DNA of 64,000 bases, taken from positions 1 through 64,000 of the forward strand of contig JAFQDM010000012.1 of NCBI GenBank assembly GCA_017416065.1. Direction: 5' to 3'. The notes beneath the pieces are model-generated. The model was not told the origin of the DNA. It was given only the letters and a program-made list of their open reading frames with translations, and ran no database searches. This DNA comes from Ruminococcus sp. GTDB taxonomy: Bacteria > Bacillota > Clostridia > Oscillospirales > Acutalibacteraceae. Both the position numbers and the translations under genes were made by a program. How positions within the stretch are numbered: the stretch's first letter is position 1; each line of letters opens with the position of its first letter. Shown one piece after another: positions 34,496-43,247 of the stretch.

Positions 34496-36484
34496 ATGGA
34501 CAAATATGTTGGCAAAAAGCTGGACGGAAGATATGAGATAAGAGAGCTCATAGGCATTGGCGGTATGGCCAATGTTTACCGTTGCTATGATACTATAGAT
34601 GACCGTGAGGTTGCCATAAAGATTCTTAAGGATGAATTCCTTAATAACGAGGAGTTTATCCGCAGATTCAAGAATGAATCAAAAGCCATTGCGGTGCTCT
34701 CACACCCTAATATTGTTAAGGTTTACGACGTAAGCTTTGGAGATATGATCCAGTATATCGTTATGGAATACATAGACGGTATAACTTTAAAGGAATATAT
34801 CAACCAGCAGAAGGTTCTTACCTGGAAAGAGACTGTTCATCTTGTTACCCAGATCCTTGCAGCGCTCTCTCACGCTCACAGCAAGGGAGTTGTACACAGG
34901 GACATCAAGCCTCAGAATATGATGCTTTTGTCTGACGGAACCATCAAGGTGACGGATTTTGGTATCGCAAGATTTTCTAACTCTACCCGTACAATGACAG
35001 AGCAGGCGATCGGATCTGTGCACTATATTGCGCCTGAGCAGGCAAAGGGAGATATTACCGACGGTAAAACCGATATTTATTCTGTGGGTGTTATGATGTA
35101 TGAGATGCTCACGGGGAAGCTTCCTTTTGATGGTGAAAATGCAGTTTCCGTAGCGTTAATGCATCTTCAGATCGTGCCCGATTCTCCCAGAAGCATCAAT
35201 CCCTCCATTCCTGAGGGAATAGAGGAGATTACCCTAAAGGCAATGCAGAAGCAGCCTGCAGACAGATACCTCTCTGCTCAGGATATGCTTGCAGATATTG
35301 ACAGATTCAGAATGAATCCCAGCGTTCGCTTTGAGTATAAGTACCTTTACGACAAGCAGCCCACAAAGTACATTGATGCTGTCAATAAGGGCAAATCTCA
35401 CAGAGCAGAGGAATATGCCCAGACTATGAATAAAGACAAGGATGAAGAAAAGATCCGTCATAGCCTGACCATTCCTATCGTTACGGGAATCCTTATTGCA
35501 ATTTGTATTGCCCTGATAGTTTGTATACCTATTGGTATTTTTAAGAACAGCCAGTCAACTGAGGTTGAAGATGTAGATATTCCGAATTTTATCGGTAAAA
35601 CCGTTCAGGAAGTTGTGGAAAACCCTGATCTGAGTTTCAATTTCGAAATTGATTATGTGTATACTGAGGAAGAAGAGCTTCACGTTATTCTTGACCAGAA
35701 GCCCGCAGCAGGCTCAAAAAAGATCAAGGCTACGGGTACTATCAGTCTTACCGTCAACAGTGCACAGGGCGAACAGTCAATTCCTGCTATCTACGGCCTT
35801 CACGAGAGTGCGGCTAAGGCTGCTCTCGGTCAGGCAGGTTTCTATCAGGTGACGGTAATCGAAGTCAGCGATGCAAACGCTGAAGAGGACAGTGTTGTAC
35901 GTTCTTACCCTGAGCAGGGAACAGTGACCTCCCTTTCAGAGACAGTCTATCTTTACGTTGCAGGCGGTACGGCAGAATCAGAGAAAATAAAGGTAGATAA
36001 CGTAATCAACCACACTAAAGATGAAGCGATCTCCATTTTGGAGGATGCAGGCTTCAGAGTTGATGTGGAAGAGGTAGACAGCGACAAAGCAAAGGACGTT
36101 GTGGTTTCTCAGGCGCCTCTTGGCGGAATGCTTGAGCCCGGCGCTACCGTAATAATATATGTTAGTAAAGAAACACCTGAGAATTCAGTTACAATCTCCG
36201 TAGATCTGCCCGAGGGCATATCCCACTCAATGGTGTTTACAGTCAAGACTCCTGAGAACGAGCAGACACTCAATGTTCCGAGTGGATCAAAAACTCTGAA
36301 CTTCAGCCTTACAGGAAGAGGTTCAACCACAGCTCAGGTATTCCTTGATGATCAGCTTTACAGAGAGTACAGAGTAAACTTTACAGAGAAAAAGTATGAG
36401 ACTTTGACAACCAACGAGTATGTGGATTCAACTCCTGCAGAGACTATTCCGTCCGAAACTCAGAGTTCAACCGGAGTGCAGTAA
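34496..36484 (+). CDS. prkC: PASTA-domain Ser/Thr protein kinase
   Basis: A 662-residue membrane kinase sensing cell-wall fragments. The cytosolic kinase domain (about 10-270) has glycine loop GIGGMANVY, lysine in EVAIKIL, HRDIKPQN and DFGIARFS. A juxtamembrane region leads to a single membrane segment at about 325-347 (TGILIAICIALIVCIPIGI). Three PASTA domains follow (about 360-425, 426-495, 500-565), each with the buried x-P-x-x-x-G pattern (for example VDIPNFIGKTVQEV). A Thr/Ser/Pro-rich extracellular tail ends the protein. Catalytic residues are intact. AAGGAGG precedes the ATG, and the stop overlaps rsgA by one base. Confidence 0.97.
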   Translation: MDKYVGKKLDGRYEIRELIGIGGMANVYRCYDTIDDREVAIKILKDEFLNNEEFIRRFKNESKAIAVLSHPNIVKVYDVSFGDMIQYIVMEYIDGITLKEYINQQKVLTWKETVHLVTQILAALSHAHSKGVVHRDIKPQNMMLLSDGTIKVTDFGIARFSNSTRTMTEQAIGSVHYIAPEQAKGDITDGKTDIYSVGVMMYEMLTGKLPFDGENAVSVALMHLQIVPDSPRSINPSIPEGIEEITLKAMQKQPADRYLSAQDMLADIDRFRMNPSVRFEYKYLYDKQPTKYIDAVNKGKSHRAEEYAQTMNKDKDEEKIRHSLTIPIVTGILIAICIALIVCIPIGIFKNSQSTEVEDVDIPNFIGKTVQEVVENPDLSFNFEIDYVYTEEEELHVILDQKPAAGSKKIKATGTISLTVNSAQGEQSIPAIYGLHESAAKAALGQAGFYQVTVIEVSDANAEEDSVVRSYPEQGTVTSLSETVYLYVAGGTAESEKIKVDNVINHTKDEAISILEDAGFRVDVEEVDSDKAKDVVVSQAPLGGMLEPGATVIIYVSKETPENSVTISVDLPEGISHSMVFTVKTPENEQTLNVPSGSKTLNFSLTGRGSTTAQVFLDDQLYREYRVNFTEKKYETLTTNEYVDSTPAETIPSETQSSTGVQ

Positions 36485-37383
36485 TGAGCAATACTTGTAA
36501 ACAAACAAACATCGGCATTATCGTTCGTCTGACGGGTGGATTCTATTATGTAGATTTAAACGGTGAGGTTTTGGAGTGTAAGGCGAGAGGGCGGTTTCGC
36601 AACAGAGGCGAGTCACCCGTGGTTGGAGACAGGGTAGAGGTATCTCTTAATTCAGACGGATATCATAGTGTTGAACGGATACTACCTCGGAAAAACCACC
36701 TTGTTCGTCCCCCTCTTTCTAACCTTGATGCCTTGGTTATTGTAATTTCTACTGTTGAGCCCCTGCCCAATTATCTTGTTATAGATAAGCTTACAGCAGC
36801 TGCTGTTGATATCGGCACGACCCCATATATCGTGTTTTCCAAAACCGATATAAAGGATTGCGAGACTCTTATGTCTGTGTATTCAAAAGCTGGGTTTAAT
36901 ACTTTTGCATATTACGACGGAGATGAAGAAAGCGTTTCCGTTATCCGCAAGGCACTATGCGGCAAGCTTGTTGCTTTTATCGGCAACAGCGGCGTTGGCA
37001 AATCTACTCTTATCAACAACCTTTATCCTGAGCTTGAGCTTAAAACAGGCGAGATAAGCCGTAAGCTTGGCCGAGGCAGACACACAACAAGAACTGTTGA
37101 GCTGTTCAAAACAGATTCAGGCTATATTGCAGATACCCCTGGTTTTTCAACCGTAGACTTAGAAAGATATCATCTTGTAGAAAAAGAGCAACTTATGTAC
37201 TGTTTCCCTGAATTTGAGGATTATATCGGCCAATGCAAATTTACATCTTGTATGCATATATGCGAAAAAGGCTGTGCGGTGCTTGAGGCGGTTGAGCAAG
37301 GGGATATTGCTGCCACTCGCCACGAAAGCTACAAAGAAATGTATAATGAAATCAAGGATATTAAGCCTTGGGAATTAAAATAA
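36484..37383 (+). CDS. rsgA: Ribosome small-subunit GTPase RsgA
   Basis: A 299-residue circularly permuted GTPase that checks 30S subunit maturation. An N-terminal OB fold (residues 5-70) is followed by the permuted G motifs. G4-like FSKTD comes first, then P-loop GNSGVGKST near residue 165 and G3 DTPGFST. The zinc finger Cys/His set is in CKFTSCMHICEKGCAV. Length is typical. In many Firmicutes the next genes are rpe and a thiamine pyrophosphokinase; here an HPr-kinase-like gene follows instead. Confidence 0.95.
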   Translation: MSNTCKQTNIGIIVRLTGGFYYVDLNGEVLECKARGRFRNRGESPVVGDRVEVSLNSDGYHSVERILPRKNHLVRPPLSNLDALVIVISTVEPLPNYLVIDKLTAAAVDIGTTPYIVFSKTDIKDCETLMSVYSKAGFNTFAYYDGDEESVSVIRKALCGKLVAFIGNSGVGKSTLINNLYPELELKTGEISRKLGRGRHTTRTVELFKTDSGYIADTPGFSTVDLERYHLVEKEQLMYCFPEFEDYIGQCKFTSCMHICEKGCAVLEAVEQGDIAATRHESYKEMYNEIKDIKPWELK

Positions 37384-37396
37384 AGGAGAGGTTTCT

Positions 37397-38107
37397 GTGA
37401 TCTATTCTATTTGTGGATTCAATGTAGAGTACACCCCTCAATATCATCGGCTCACTGCCCGTTCTGAAAAATACATTGCAGAAGACCAGAATGTTACCCC
37501 GGATTTTTCTTTGGATATTACTGAGGATGAAATCAACGAACACATTGAGAACTATCCTATGACCGAGTCTCAGGCTGAGTACGTTGTAGCCGGAATTAAA
37601 TTCTACCGAGCAATAATTCTCAGAGGTGCATTTTTCCTGCATTCAGCCGCTATGGCTGTTGACGGAAAAGGATTTGCATTTACCGGACCTTGCGGCGCCG
37701 GCAAATCAACTCATGCCTCTCTTTGGCGGCAGCATTTCGGTGCTGATGTGATCTCTGTCAATGATGACAAACCTGCCATAAGGTTTTTCGATGATGTGCC
37801 TTACATATGCGGAACACCCTTCTCAGGCAAGCACGATATTAACGCAAACGTCAGAGTTCCTCTTTACGGCATTGCCATTCTGTCACAGAATCCACAGAAC
37901 AGTATGCACAGAGTATCAACCTCCGAGGCAATGAAGGTGCTTATGGAGCAGACTCTCCGTTCAGATACAGCAGAGGAAATGGGAGCGCTTTTTAATATGT
38001 TTGACAAGCTTCTCACAAAGGTGCCCGTATACAAGCTTAATTGCAATATCAGCGACGAAGCTGTACTGCTTTCTTACAATACAATGAAAGATAATGCAAA
38101 TTTCTGA
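37397..38107 (+). CDS. HPr kinase / PEPCK-like P-loop protein (GTG start)
   Basis: A 236-residue protein. After about 60 residues of alpha/beta sequence comes LRGAFFLHSAAMAVDGKGFAFTGP with Walker A GPCGAGKSTHA, then VNDDKPAIRF and CGTPFSGKHDINAN. This order (aromatic/His strand, P-loop, D-D pair, G-T-P-F-S) is that of HPr kinase-like and PEP-carboxykinase-like proteins. The N-terminal serine-kinase regulatory part and the HPr kinase signature are absent, so it is an orphan relative with unknown substrate. The start codon is GTG at 37397 with AAGGAGAGG upstream. It starts 13 bases after rsgA and ends the housekeeping operon at a terminator. Confidence 0.75.
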   Translation: MIYSICGFNVEYTPQYHRLTARSEKYIAEDQNVTPDFSLDITEDEINEHIENYPMTESQAEYVVAGIKFYRAIILRGAFFLHSAAMAVDGKGFAFTGPCGAGKSTHASLWRQHFGADVISVNDDKPAIRFFDDVPYICGTPFSGKHDINANVRVPLYGIAILSQNPQNSMHRVSTSEAMKVLMEQTLRSDTAEEMGALFNMFDKLLTKVPVYKLNCNISDEAVLLSYNTMKDNANF

Positions 38108-38114
38108 TTATATT

Positions 38115-38155
38115 AACGCAGGGTGTTTTTTGTATCATCCTGCGTTTTCTTTTTT
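38115..38155 (+). terminator. Intrinsic terminator of the housekeeping operon
   Basis: An 11-bp stem (38115-38125 with 38136-38146, one G-U) is followed by TTCTTTTTT. Confidence 0.9.
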
Positions 38156-38184
38156 AAGAAATAAAAATATTGTGTTTAAACCTC

Positions 38185-38213
38185 TTGCATTTTTTCTGAA
38201 TATATGATAATAT
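38185..38213 (+). promoter_or_regulatory. Promoter of the tRNA-Ala gene
   Basis: TTGCAT (38185-38190), 17 bases, TAATAT (38208-38213) with TGA before it. The mature tRNA begins 14 bases downstream of the -10. Confidence 0.75.
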
Positions 38214-38226
38214 ACTAATCGTTCCT

Positions 38227-38302
38227 GGGGGCGTAGCTCAGCTGGGAGAGTGCTTGAATGGCATTCAAGAGGTCGTGGGTTCGATCCCCATCGTCTCCAC
38301 CA
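38227..38302 (+). tRNA. tRNA-Ala (anticodon GGC)
   Basis: A full cloverleaf can be drawn: acceptor GGGGGCG (38227-38233) with CGTCTCC (38292-38298, two G-U pairs); D arm GCTC ... GAGT; anticodon stem CTTGA/TCAAG (38253-38257 with 38265-38269). Loop ATGGCAT places GGC at 38260-38262, and the T arm is GTGGG-TTCGATC-CCCAT. Discriminator A is followed by an encoded CCA (38300-38302). It reads GCC and GCU alanine codons. It has its own promoter and terminator, with no other tRNA beside it. Confidence 0.95.
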
Positions 38303-38306
38303 GGTC

Positions 38307-38356
38307 AAAAGCCTTGAAATTCACAGTTAACGTGGATTTCAAGGCTTTTTATTTTT
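38307..38356 (+). terminator. Intrinsic terminator of the tRNA gene
   Basis: A 14-bp stem AAAAGCCTTGAAAT with its complement (38307-38320 with 38336-38349) is followed by TATTTTTTAT. Confidence 0.88.
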
Positions 38357-38712
38357 TATATCAAAAATGTTATAGGGTCATCCGATTTGTTTTTTTGAAA
38401 TATAGTGGCAGTTCCTTACAGATGTGTTTAGCGTTTGAATGTTTATGATATGTTTTATGTTAAGGTCATAACAAAAGTTTTCTCTTACCTCTACTTTTTC
38501 CCACCCCTTTATAGGGGAAAAGAGTTGATTTCCCACCCCTAATTTTCTCAAGGGGTGGGGACATTACTGCGTAGAATATATATAATTACTATGTAATAAT
38601 GTAATTCGTAAAGTAAACACAGATCCATCTGCGTTATTATTTGTAATACAGTATTTTATTCACTAAAAGTATAATCGGAAGTTTAGCTGAAACATTCCCA
38701 TTGGAGGACATT
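38357..38712 (+). other. Intergenic region with alternative hairpins
   Basis: No credible gene is present. It contains two direct copies of CCCACCCCT (38500-38508 and 38532-38540) and one complementary arm AGGGGTGGG (38551-38559). The first copy can also fold locally with AGGGG (38513-38517). About 150 bases of AT-rich sequence with TATAAT-like runs follow before the next gene. No clear -35/-10 pair with good spacing was found. It may be a leader with competing hairpins for the downstream cluster. Confidence 0.5.
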
Positions 38713-38982
38713 ATGAGAAAAACTAAGCGCACAGGGAGCTTTTTTCTGTGTTTACTTCTTAATCTGATTATTAATTTAGAGTGGGCAATACCCGGGGTTA
38801 TATTCCTTATATTACATTTTAGCTTCGGCTTGTCTTTATGGTATGCAATAATTGCTTTTTCCGTGTGGATAATTGTGATGATTATCTGGATGCTGATTAT
38901 TGGTTGGGCAGGCAGATGCGGGGATTCTTCTGACCCCAAAAAAGAAAATAAGAATCCCTATTCCGTAAGAATTGAAAAATGA
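38713..38982 (+). CDS. Small two-helix membrane protein
   Basis: An 89-residue protein with a basic start (MRKTKRTGS) and a long hydrophobic run from residue 10 to 65 that can form two membrane helices around a short turn. A hydrophilic C-terminus (GRCGDSSDPKKENK) follows. No family is recognised. The start at 38713 has GGAGG (38703-38707) at good spacing. It is the first gene of the SPFH/zinc-ribbon cluster, 52 bases before the next start, so it may be a membrane anchor or regulator for that set; this is inference from position. Confidence 0.6.
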   Translation: MRKTKRTGSFFLCLLLNLIINLEWAIPGVIFLILHFSFGLSLWYAIIAFSVWIIVMIIWMLIIGWAGRCGDSSDPKKENKNPYSVRIEK

Positions 38983-38997
38983 TTGTTAAATAACAAT
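38982..38997. repeat. Inverted repeat before the SPFH gene
   Basis: ATTGTTA-AA-TAACAAT has perfect 7-base arms with a two-base centre. It starts on the last base of the small membrane-protein gene's stop codon, 37 bases before the SPFH start codon. It has no T tract, so it is a candidate operator or processing site rather than a terminator. Confidence 0.5.
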
Positions 38998-39034
38998 TTA
39001 AATTAGATCATTAAAAACTGAAAGGAGTTTTATT

Positions 39035-40378
39035 ATGGGACTTATTAAAGCAGGACTTGGAGCCTTAGGCGGTACTCTTGCAGATCAGTGGAAGGAATTT
39101 TTCTACTGCGAATCTCTTTCTAACGATGTTCTTGTTGCAAAGGGACAAAAGAGGATTTCCGGACGTTCTTCAAACACAAAGGGCTCAGATAACATTATTT
39201 CAAACGGTTCGGGTATCGCTGTTGCAGACGGACAGTGTATGATCATCGTTGAGCAGGGTCAGGTTGTAGAGGTTTGCGCTGAACCCGGCGAATTTACTTA
39301 TGATTCATCCACAGAGCCCTCTATTTTCTCAGGCAAGCTGGGTACAAGTATTCTTGAAACCTTCAAAACGGTAGGCAAACGTTTTACCTATGGCGGAGAT
39401 ACCGGCAAGGATCAGAGAGTTTACTATTTTAACACCAAGGAAATTATGGACAATAAGTTTGGCAGTCCTAATCCTATTCCCTTCAGAGTGGTTGACTCCA
39501 AAATTTACCTTGATATCGATGTTTCCATTCGTTGCTCAGGTATCTATTCTTACACGATCTCCGATCCTCTTTTGTTCTATACCAAAGTGTGTGGAAATAT
39601 TGAGCATGAATATACCCGCGATCAGATCGATAATCAGCTCAAAACTGAGTTTGTAAGTGCACTTGCACCTGCTTTCGGCAAGCTTTCAGATATGGAGCTT
39701 CGTCCCAATCAGCTTGCAAATCACAATGAGGATATCTGCAACGCAATGAATGAGACCCTTTCTCAGAAATGGGGAGAGCTCAGAGGCATTAAGGTAGTAT
39801 CGGTAGCCCTTAATCCGGTTACTCTGCCTCCCGAGGATGCAGAGATGCTAAAGCAGGCACAGTACACAGCAAGACTTCAGAATCCGGGCCTTGCAGGCGC
39901 AGAGCTTGTGGGTGCTCAGGCAGATGCAATGCGTGCTGCAGCAGCAAACGAAGGCGGAGCTATGAACGGTTTCATCGGTATGGGCATGGCAATGAACGCA
40001 GCTGGTGGTATGAACGCTCAGCAGTTCTTCCAGATGAATCAGCAGCAACAGGCTCAGCAGGCAGCACAGGCTCCACAGGTATCACAAGCTCAGCAAGCTC
40101 CTGCTTCGGCTGGTTGGAAGTGTGCTTGCGGTGCTATGGCAAACGGTAAGTTCTGCACTGAATGTGGTGCAAAAAAGCCGGAAGCAAACGGATGGACATG
40201 TGCTTGCGGTAATGTGGCACAGGGTAAGTTCTGTCCTGAATGTGGTCAGAAGAAACCTGCAGGTGCACCCCTTTACAAGTGCGACAAGTGTGGATGGACT
40301 CCCGAAGATCCTCACAATCCTCCGAAATTCTGTCCTGAATGCGGAGATATTTTTAATGATTCGGATATAACTAATTGA
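39035..40378 (+). CDS. SPFH-domain protein with zinc-ribbon tail (YdjI-like)
   Basis: A 447-residue cytosolic, membrane-associated scaffold-type protein. Residues 30-280 form an SPFH/band-7-like domain of the YdjI (virion-core-protein-like) group: VADGQCMIIVEQGQVVEVC, then GKRFTYGGDTGKDQRVYYFN, PIPFRVVD and IRCSGIYSYTI. A helical segment, a Met/Gln/Ala-rich linker (about 310-350) and three Cys-rich zinc ribbons at the end (CACGAMANGKFCTECG; CACGNVAQGKFCPECG; CDKCGW ... KFCPECGD) follow. In B. subtilis, YdjI acts with PspA and YdjG in membrane stress. No PspA is present here. AAAGGAG precedes the ATG. Confidence 0.88.
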   Translation: MGLIKAGLGALGGTLADQWKEFFYCESLSNDVLVAKGQKRISGRSSNTKGSDNIISNGSGIAVADGQCMIIVEQGQVVEVCAEPGEFTYDSSTEPSIFSGKLGTSILETFKTVGKRFTYGGDTGKDQRVYYFNTKEIMDNKFGSPNPIPFRVVDSKIYLDIDVSIRCSGIYSYTISDPLLFYTKVCGNIEHEYTRDQIDNQLKTEFVSALAPAFGKLSDMELRPNQLANHNEDICNAMNETLSQKWGELRGIKVVSVALNPVTLPPEDAEMLKQAQYTARLQNPGLAGAELVGAQADAMRAAAANEGGAMNGFIGMGMAMNAAGGMNAQQFFQMNQQQQAQQAAQAPQVSQAQQAPASAGWKCACGAMANGKFCTECGAKKPEANGWTCACGNVAQGKFCPECGQKKPAGAPLYKCDKCGWTPEDPHNPPKFCPECGDIFNDSDITN

Positions 40379-40421
40379 TTGCTTTTTTATGATAAATTTT
40401 GTATAATAAAGGAGAATTGTT

Positions 40422-41384
40422 ATGGGACTTTTTGATAAAAAATTCTGTGATATATGCGGAGATAAAATTGGGCTTTTAGGAAACAGAAAACTTGAAGACG
40501 GAAACCTTTGCAAGGACTGTGCCAGAAAACTATCACCTTTCTTCAGCGACAGAAGAGGCTCCACTGTTGATGAAATTAAGCAACAGCTTGCATATCGTGA
40601 GGAAAATAAGGCAAAATTACCTTCATTTCACCCTTCAAAGACCTATGGCTTTTCAGAAAAAGTTTATGTTGATATGAATCAGCGTAAATTTATTGTTACC
40701 TCTGATAATGATTGGAGAAACGAAAATCCTGATATTATCGACTTCTCTCAGATTGTTGGAGTTAATACGGATATTGAAGAGGAAAGAGAAGAGCTTTTCT
40801 ACGAAGATAACGAAGGTAATGAAAAGAGCTACAATCCTCCCAGATTTAAATATGAGTATATCTTCAATGTGAAAATCAATGTGGATTCTCCCTGGCTCTC
40901 TGAGATCGAATTTGAGCTCAGCTCATACAATAACCGCCCCGACAGCAGATTCTCTCCCTTATACAGAGAGCTTGAAATGATGTCTCAGGAGTTGTGTTCA
41001 GTTCTTACAGGTTCACAGATGCCTCAGAGTTATTCACAGCCTGCTCAGAATATGTATCAGACGGATAATTATATGCCTCCTCATCAGATGGGAATGAACG
41101 GTCCTTTCAATCCGTGCGTAATTCCCACACCGGCGAATGTGCATCCTATGAATCCTGTTCAAGCACCATATACAACACAGCAGGGGATGATGTGGACTTG
41201 CAGCAGATGCGGTGCTCAGAATGACGGCAGATTCTGCCGAGGATGCGGTGCGCCTCAGACTTCACAGCAGAATAACAGCACTGCTGTCCGTTGTGATAAA
41301 TGCGGATGGATGCCTCAGCCCGGTGAACCTGCACCCAAGTTTTGTCCCCAGTGCGGAGATCCTATAGATTTCAGAGATATGTAA
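40422..41384 (+). CDS. DUF4428-type zinc-ribbon protein
   Basis: A 320-residue soluble protein. An N-terminal four-cysteine ribbon (FCDICGDKIG ... LCKDCARKLS, residues 8-35) matches the DUF4428 pattern. A beta-rich middle (about 65-190) with VYVDMNQRKFIVTSDNDW resembles small PH-like domains. A Gln/Pro/Met-rich linker leads to two zinc ribbons (CSRCGAQNDGRFCRGCG; CDKCGWMPQPGEPAPKFCPQCGD) near-identical in style to those ending the SPFH protein. The shared ribbons suggest the two proteins bind a common partner or each other; this is inference. AAGGAG precedes the ATG. Confidence 0.8.
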   Translation: MGLFDKKFCDICGDKIGLLGNRKLEDGNLCKDCARKLSPFFSDRRGSTVDEIKQQLAYREENKAKLPSFHPSKTYGFSEKVYVDMNQRKFIVTSDNDWRNENPDIIDFSQIVGVNTDIEEEREELFYEDNEGNEKSYNPPRFKYEYIFNVKINVDSPWLSEIEFELSSYNNRPDSRFSPLYRELEMMSQELCSVLTGSQMPQSYSQPAQNMYQTDNYMPPHQMGMNGPFNPCVIPTPANVHPMNPVQAPYTTQQGMMWTCSRCGAQNDGRFCRGCGAPQTSQQNNSTAVRCDKCGWMPQPGEPAPKFCPQCGDPIDFRDM

Positions 41385-41432
41385 GTTTTATCATCTTCTG
41401 TAAATCTGTTTAGTAGGATGTGATGAAACCGT

Positions 41433-41930
41433 ATGGTATATATAATAACTTCAGTTGTTGGTTTTTTGCTTACAATAATAATCAGTGCAGGCTACAGCAG
41501 TATGGCTGAGAATAATAAACGGAATCAGCTTAGCGGAGTTAGTTTATCACAACGTCATATGAATTATGGAAATAGTTACAGCTTTTTTCTGAGAAAAGAA
41601 AACGACAGAGTTGTTTTCAATGCAGATGTCAGGCTTTGTGAGGAGCCTTATGAAATTATCCTCGAAGAATGCTTGATCGAGGATACGTATTTTAATAAAC
41701 TCCTTGAGCTTGAAAATAAGTGTAACATTTCTGGCTATGTCAAATCTTTTAAGAAGAAACCCTCACTTTTTCAGGTGATGGATAAAACCGAGAATATAAC
41801 GTCTGTTTATTACTCAGACCTTGCAGATAGATCTGCAAGCTCAGGCGAATACAAAGATGAGCTTTATAATTTCTTTGTTGATCTTGCAAAGATATATAAA
41901 GATAAGTCTGTTGCTAAAACCCTAAAATAA
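41433..41930 (+). CDS. Membrane-anchored protein of unknown function
   Basis: A 165-residue protein with one N-terminal hydrophobic segment (residues 2-20, VYIITSVVGFLLTIIISAG). The remainder is an alpha/beta soluble region with no recognised motif. The ribosome site is weak (AGGATG about 12 bases upstream). It lies between two zinc-ribbon genes, 48 bases after one and 12 before the other, in the same direction. It is probably part of the same operon and membrane assembly. No catalytic residues are seen. Confidence 0.6.
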   Translation: MVYIITSVVGFLLTIIISAGYSSMAENNKRNQLSGVSLSQRHMNYGNSYSFFLRKENDRVVFNADVRLCEEPYEIILEECLIEDTYFNKLLELENKCNISGYVKSFKKKPSLFQVMDKTENITSVYYSDLADRSASSGEYKDELYNFFVDLAKIYKDKSVAKTLK

Positions 41931-41942
41931 GGAGTGGTATAA

Positions 41943-43229
41943 TTGTCAACATTACAGGAGTACAAGTGCCCGTGCTGCGGTGGCGCTCTGGAATTTAACA
42001 GCTCTGTTCAAAAAATGAAGTGTCCTTTCTGCGACACAGAGTTTGAAATGGAGGCTCTTGAGGCATATGATGCTCAGCTTAATAATGATCAGCAAAGCGA
42101 TATGAACTGGGATTCAGATGCGGGTCAACAGTGGCTTGAAGGCGAGACCGACGGATTGAGAACCTATGTGTGCAAATCCTGCGGAGGAGAGATTATCGGC
42201 GATGAAACAACTGCCGCAACTTCCTGTCCATATTGTGATAACCCCATAGTACTTATGGGACAGTTTTCCGGCAGTCTTAAGCCGGACTATGTAATCCCCT
42301 TCAAGCAGGATAAAAAATCTGCCGTGGCCGGACTAAAAAAGCACTATGAAGGTAAAACCCTTCTTCCAAAAGTGTTTAAGGATCAGAATCATATTGAAGA
42401 GGTCAAGGGTGTTTATGTTCCTTTCTGGCTGTTTGATGCAGATGCTCAGGCAAGTATCCGCTACAAAGCAACCAAGGAGAGAACTTGGAGCGATTCGAAT
42501 TATTACTATAAAGAAACAAGCTATTATTCAGTACAGCGTGGGGGATATATAGGCTTTAATACCGTGCCCGTTGACGGTTCCTCCAAAATGCCGGATGATC
42601 TGATGGAATCCGTTGAGCCTTTCAATTTTTCAGAGGCCGTGCCTTTCCAAACAGCTTATCTTGCGGGGTATTTTGCAGATAAATACGATGTTACGGATGA
42701 TGAGAGCGTAGAGCGTGCCAATGCAAGAATCAAACAGAGCACTGAAGATGAATTCAGAAAAACCGTAACAGGCTACGATACGGTCACATCTGAGTATACA
42801 TATATTAACCTGCAGAACGCCAAAGCAAAGTACGCTCTTTATCCCGTATGGCTTCTTAATACAGATTGGAACGGAAAAAAATACACCTTTGCCATGAACG
42901 GACAAACAGGAAAGATGGTAGGTGATCTGCCTCTGGATAAGAAAAAATATTGGGGAATCACTCTGGGTCTGTTAGTTATAATTGCTGCTGTGCTGTATGC
43001 ACTTTCTTTTGTAATCGAGCTTTTCGGCAGTCCTATCTTTATAGGAATCGTTTCTGTTGCAGGTGCATTTATTACCACGGGGGTTATGCGCGGACAGCTC
43101 AAGAGTGTCAGCTTTAAGGGCAATGCTACCGATTATGTTCGTAACGGAAGCCTGAGTGTTACCGAAAGAAATGACGTCTTTCTTTATCGCAAGGTTGACC
43201 GCAGAGAAAAACCAAAGCAGGATAATTAA
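41943..43229 (+). CDS. TFIIB-type zinc-ribbon membrane protein (YdjG-like, TTG start)
   Basis: A 428-residue protein. Two four-cysteine ribbons lie at the N-terminus: CPCCGG ... CPFCDTEFE (residues 9-35) and CKSCGGEIIGDE ... CPYCDN (about 77-101), the second being TFIIB-like. A large beta-rich region (about 110-330, VIPFKQDKKSA; GVYVPFWLFDADAQ) and one or two membrane segments near 340-385 follow, with a basic C-terminus. This is the YdjG architecture, a protein that recruits PspA to stressed membranes in B. subtilis. The start codon is TTG at 41943 with AAGGAGTGG upstream. It belongs to the same operon as the SPFH gene. Confidence 0.8.
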   Translation: MSTLQEYKCPCCGGALEFNSSVQKMKCPFCDTEFEMEALEAYDAQLNNDQQSDMNWDSDAGQQWLEGETDGLRTYVCKSCGGEIIGDETTAATSCPYCDNPIVLMGQFSGSLKPDYVIPFKQDKKSAVAGLKKHYEGKTLLPKVFKDQNHIEEVKGVYVPFWLFDADAQASIRYKATKERTWSDSNYYYKETSYYSVQRGGYIGFNTVPVDGSSKMPDDLMESVEPFNFSEAVPFQTAYLAGYFADKYDVTDDESVERANARIKQSTEDEFRKTVTGYDTVTSEYTYINLQNAKAKYALYPVWLLNTDWNGKKYTFAMNGQTGKMVGDLPLDKKKYWGITLGLLVIIAAVLYALSFVIELFGSPIFIGIVSVAGAFITTGVMRGQLKSVSFKGNATDYVRNGSLSVTERNDVFLYRKVDRREKPKQDN

Positions 43230-43247
43230 GTTTAAGAAGGTGACATA

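Noticed and set aside
38227..38356. Possible integration (att) site at the tRNA-Ala 3' end
   Set aside because: The repeat-like sequence after the tRNA is the two arms of a terminator hairpin; there is no integrase and no second copy of the tRNA end.
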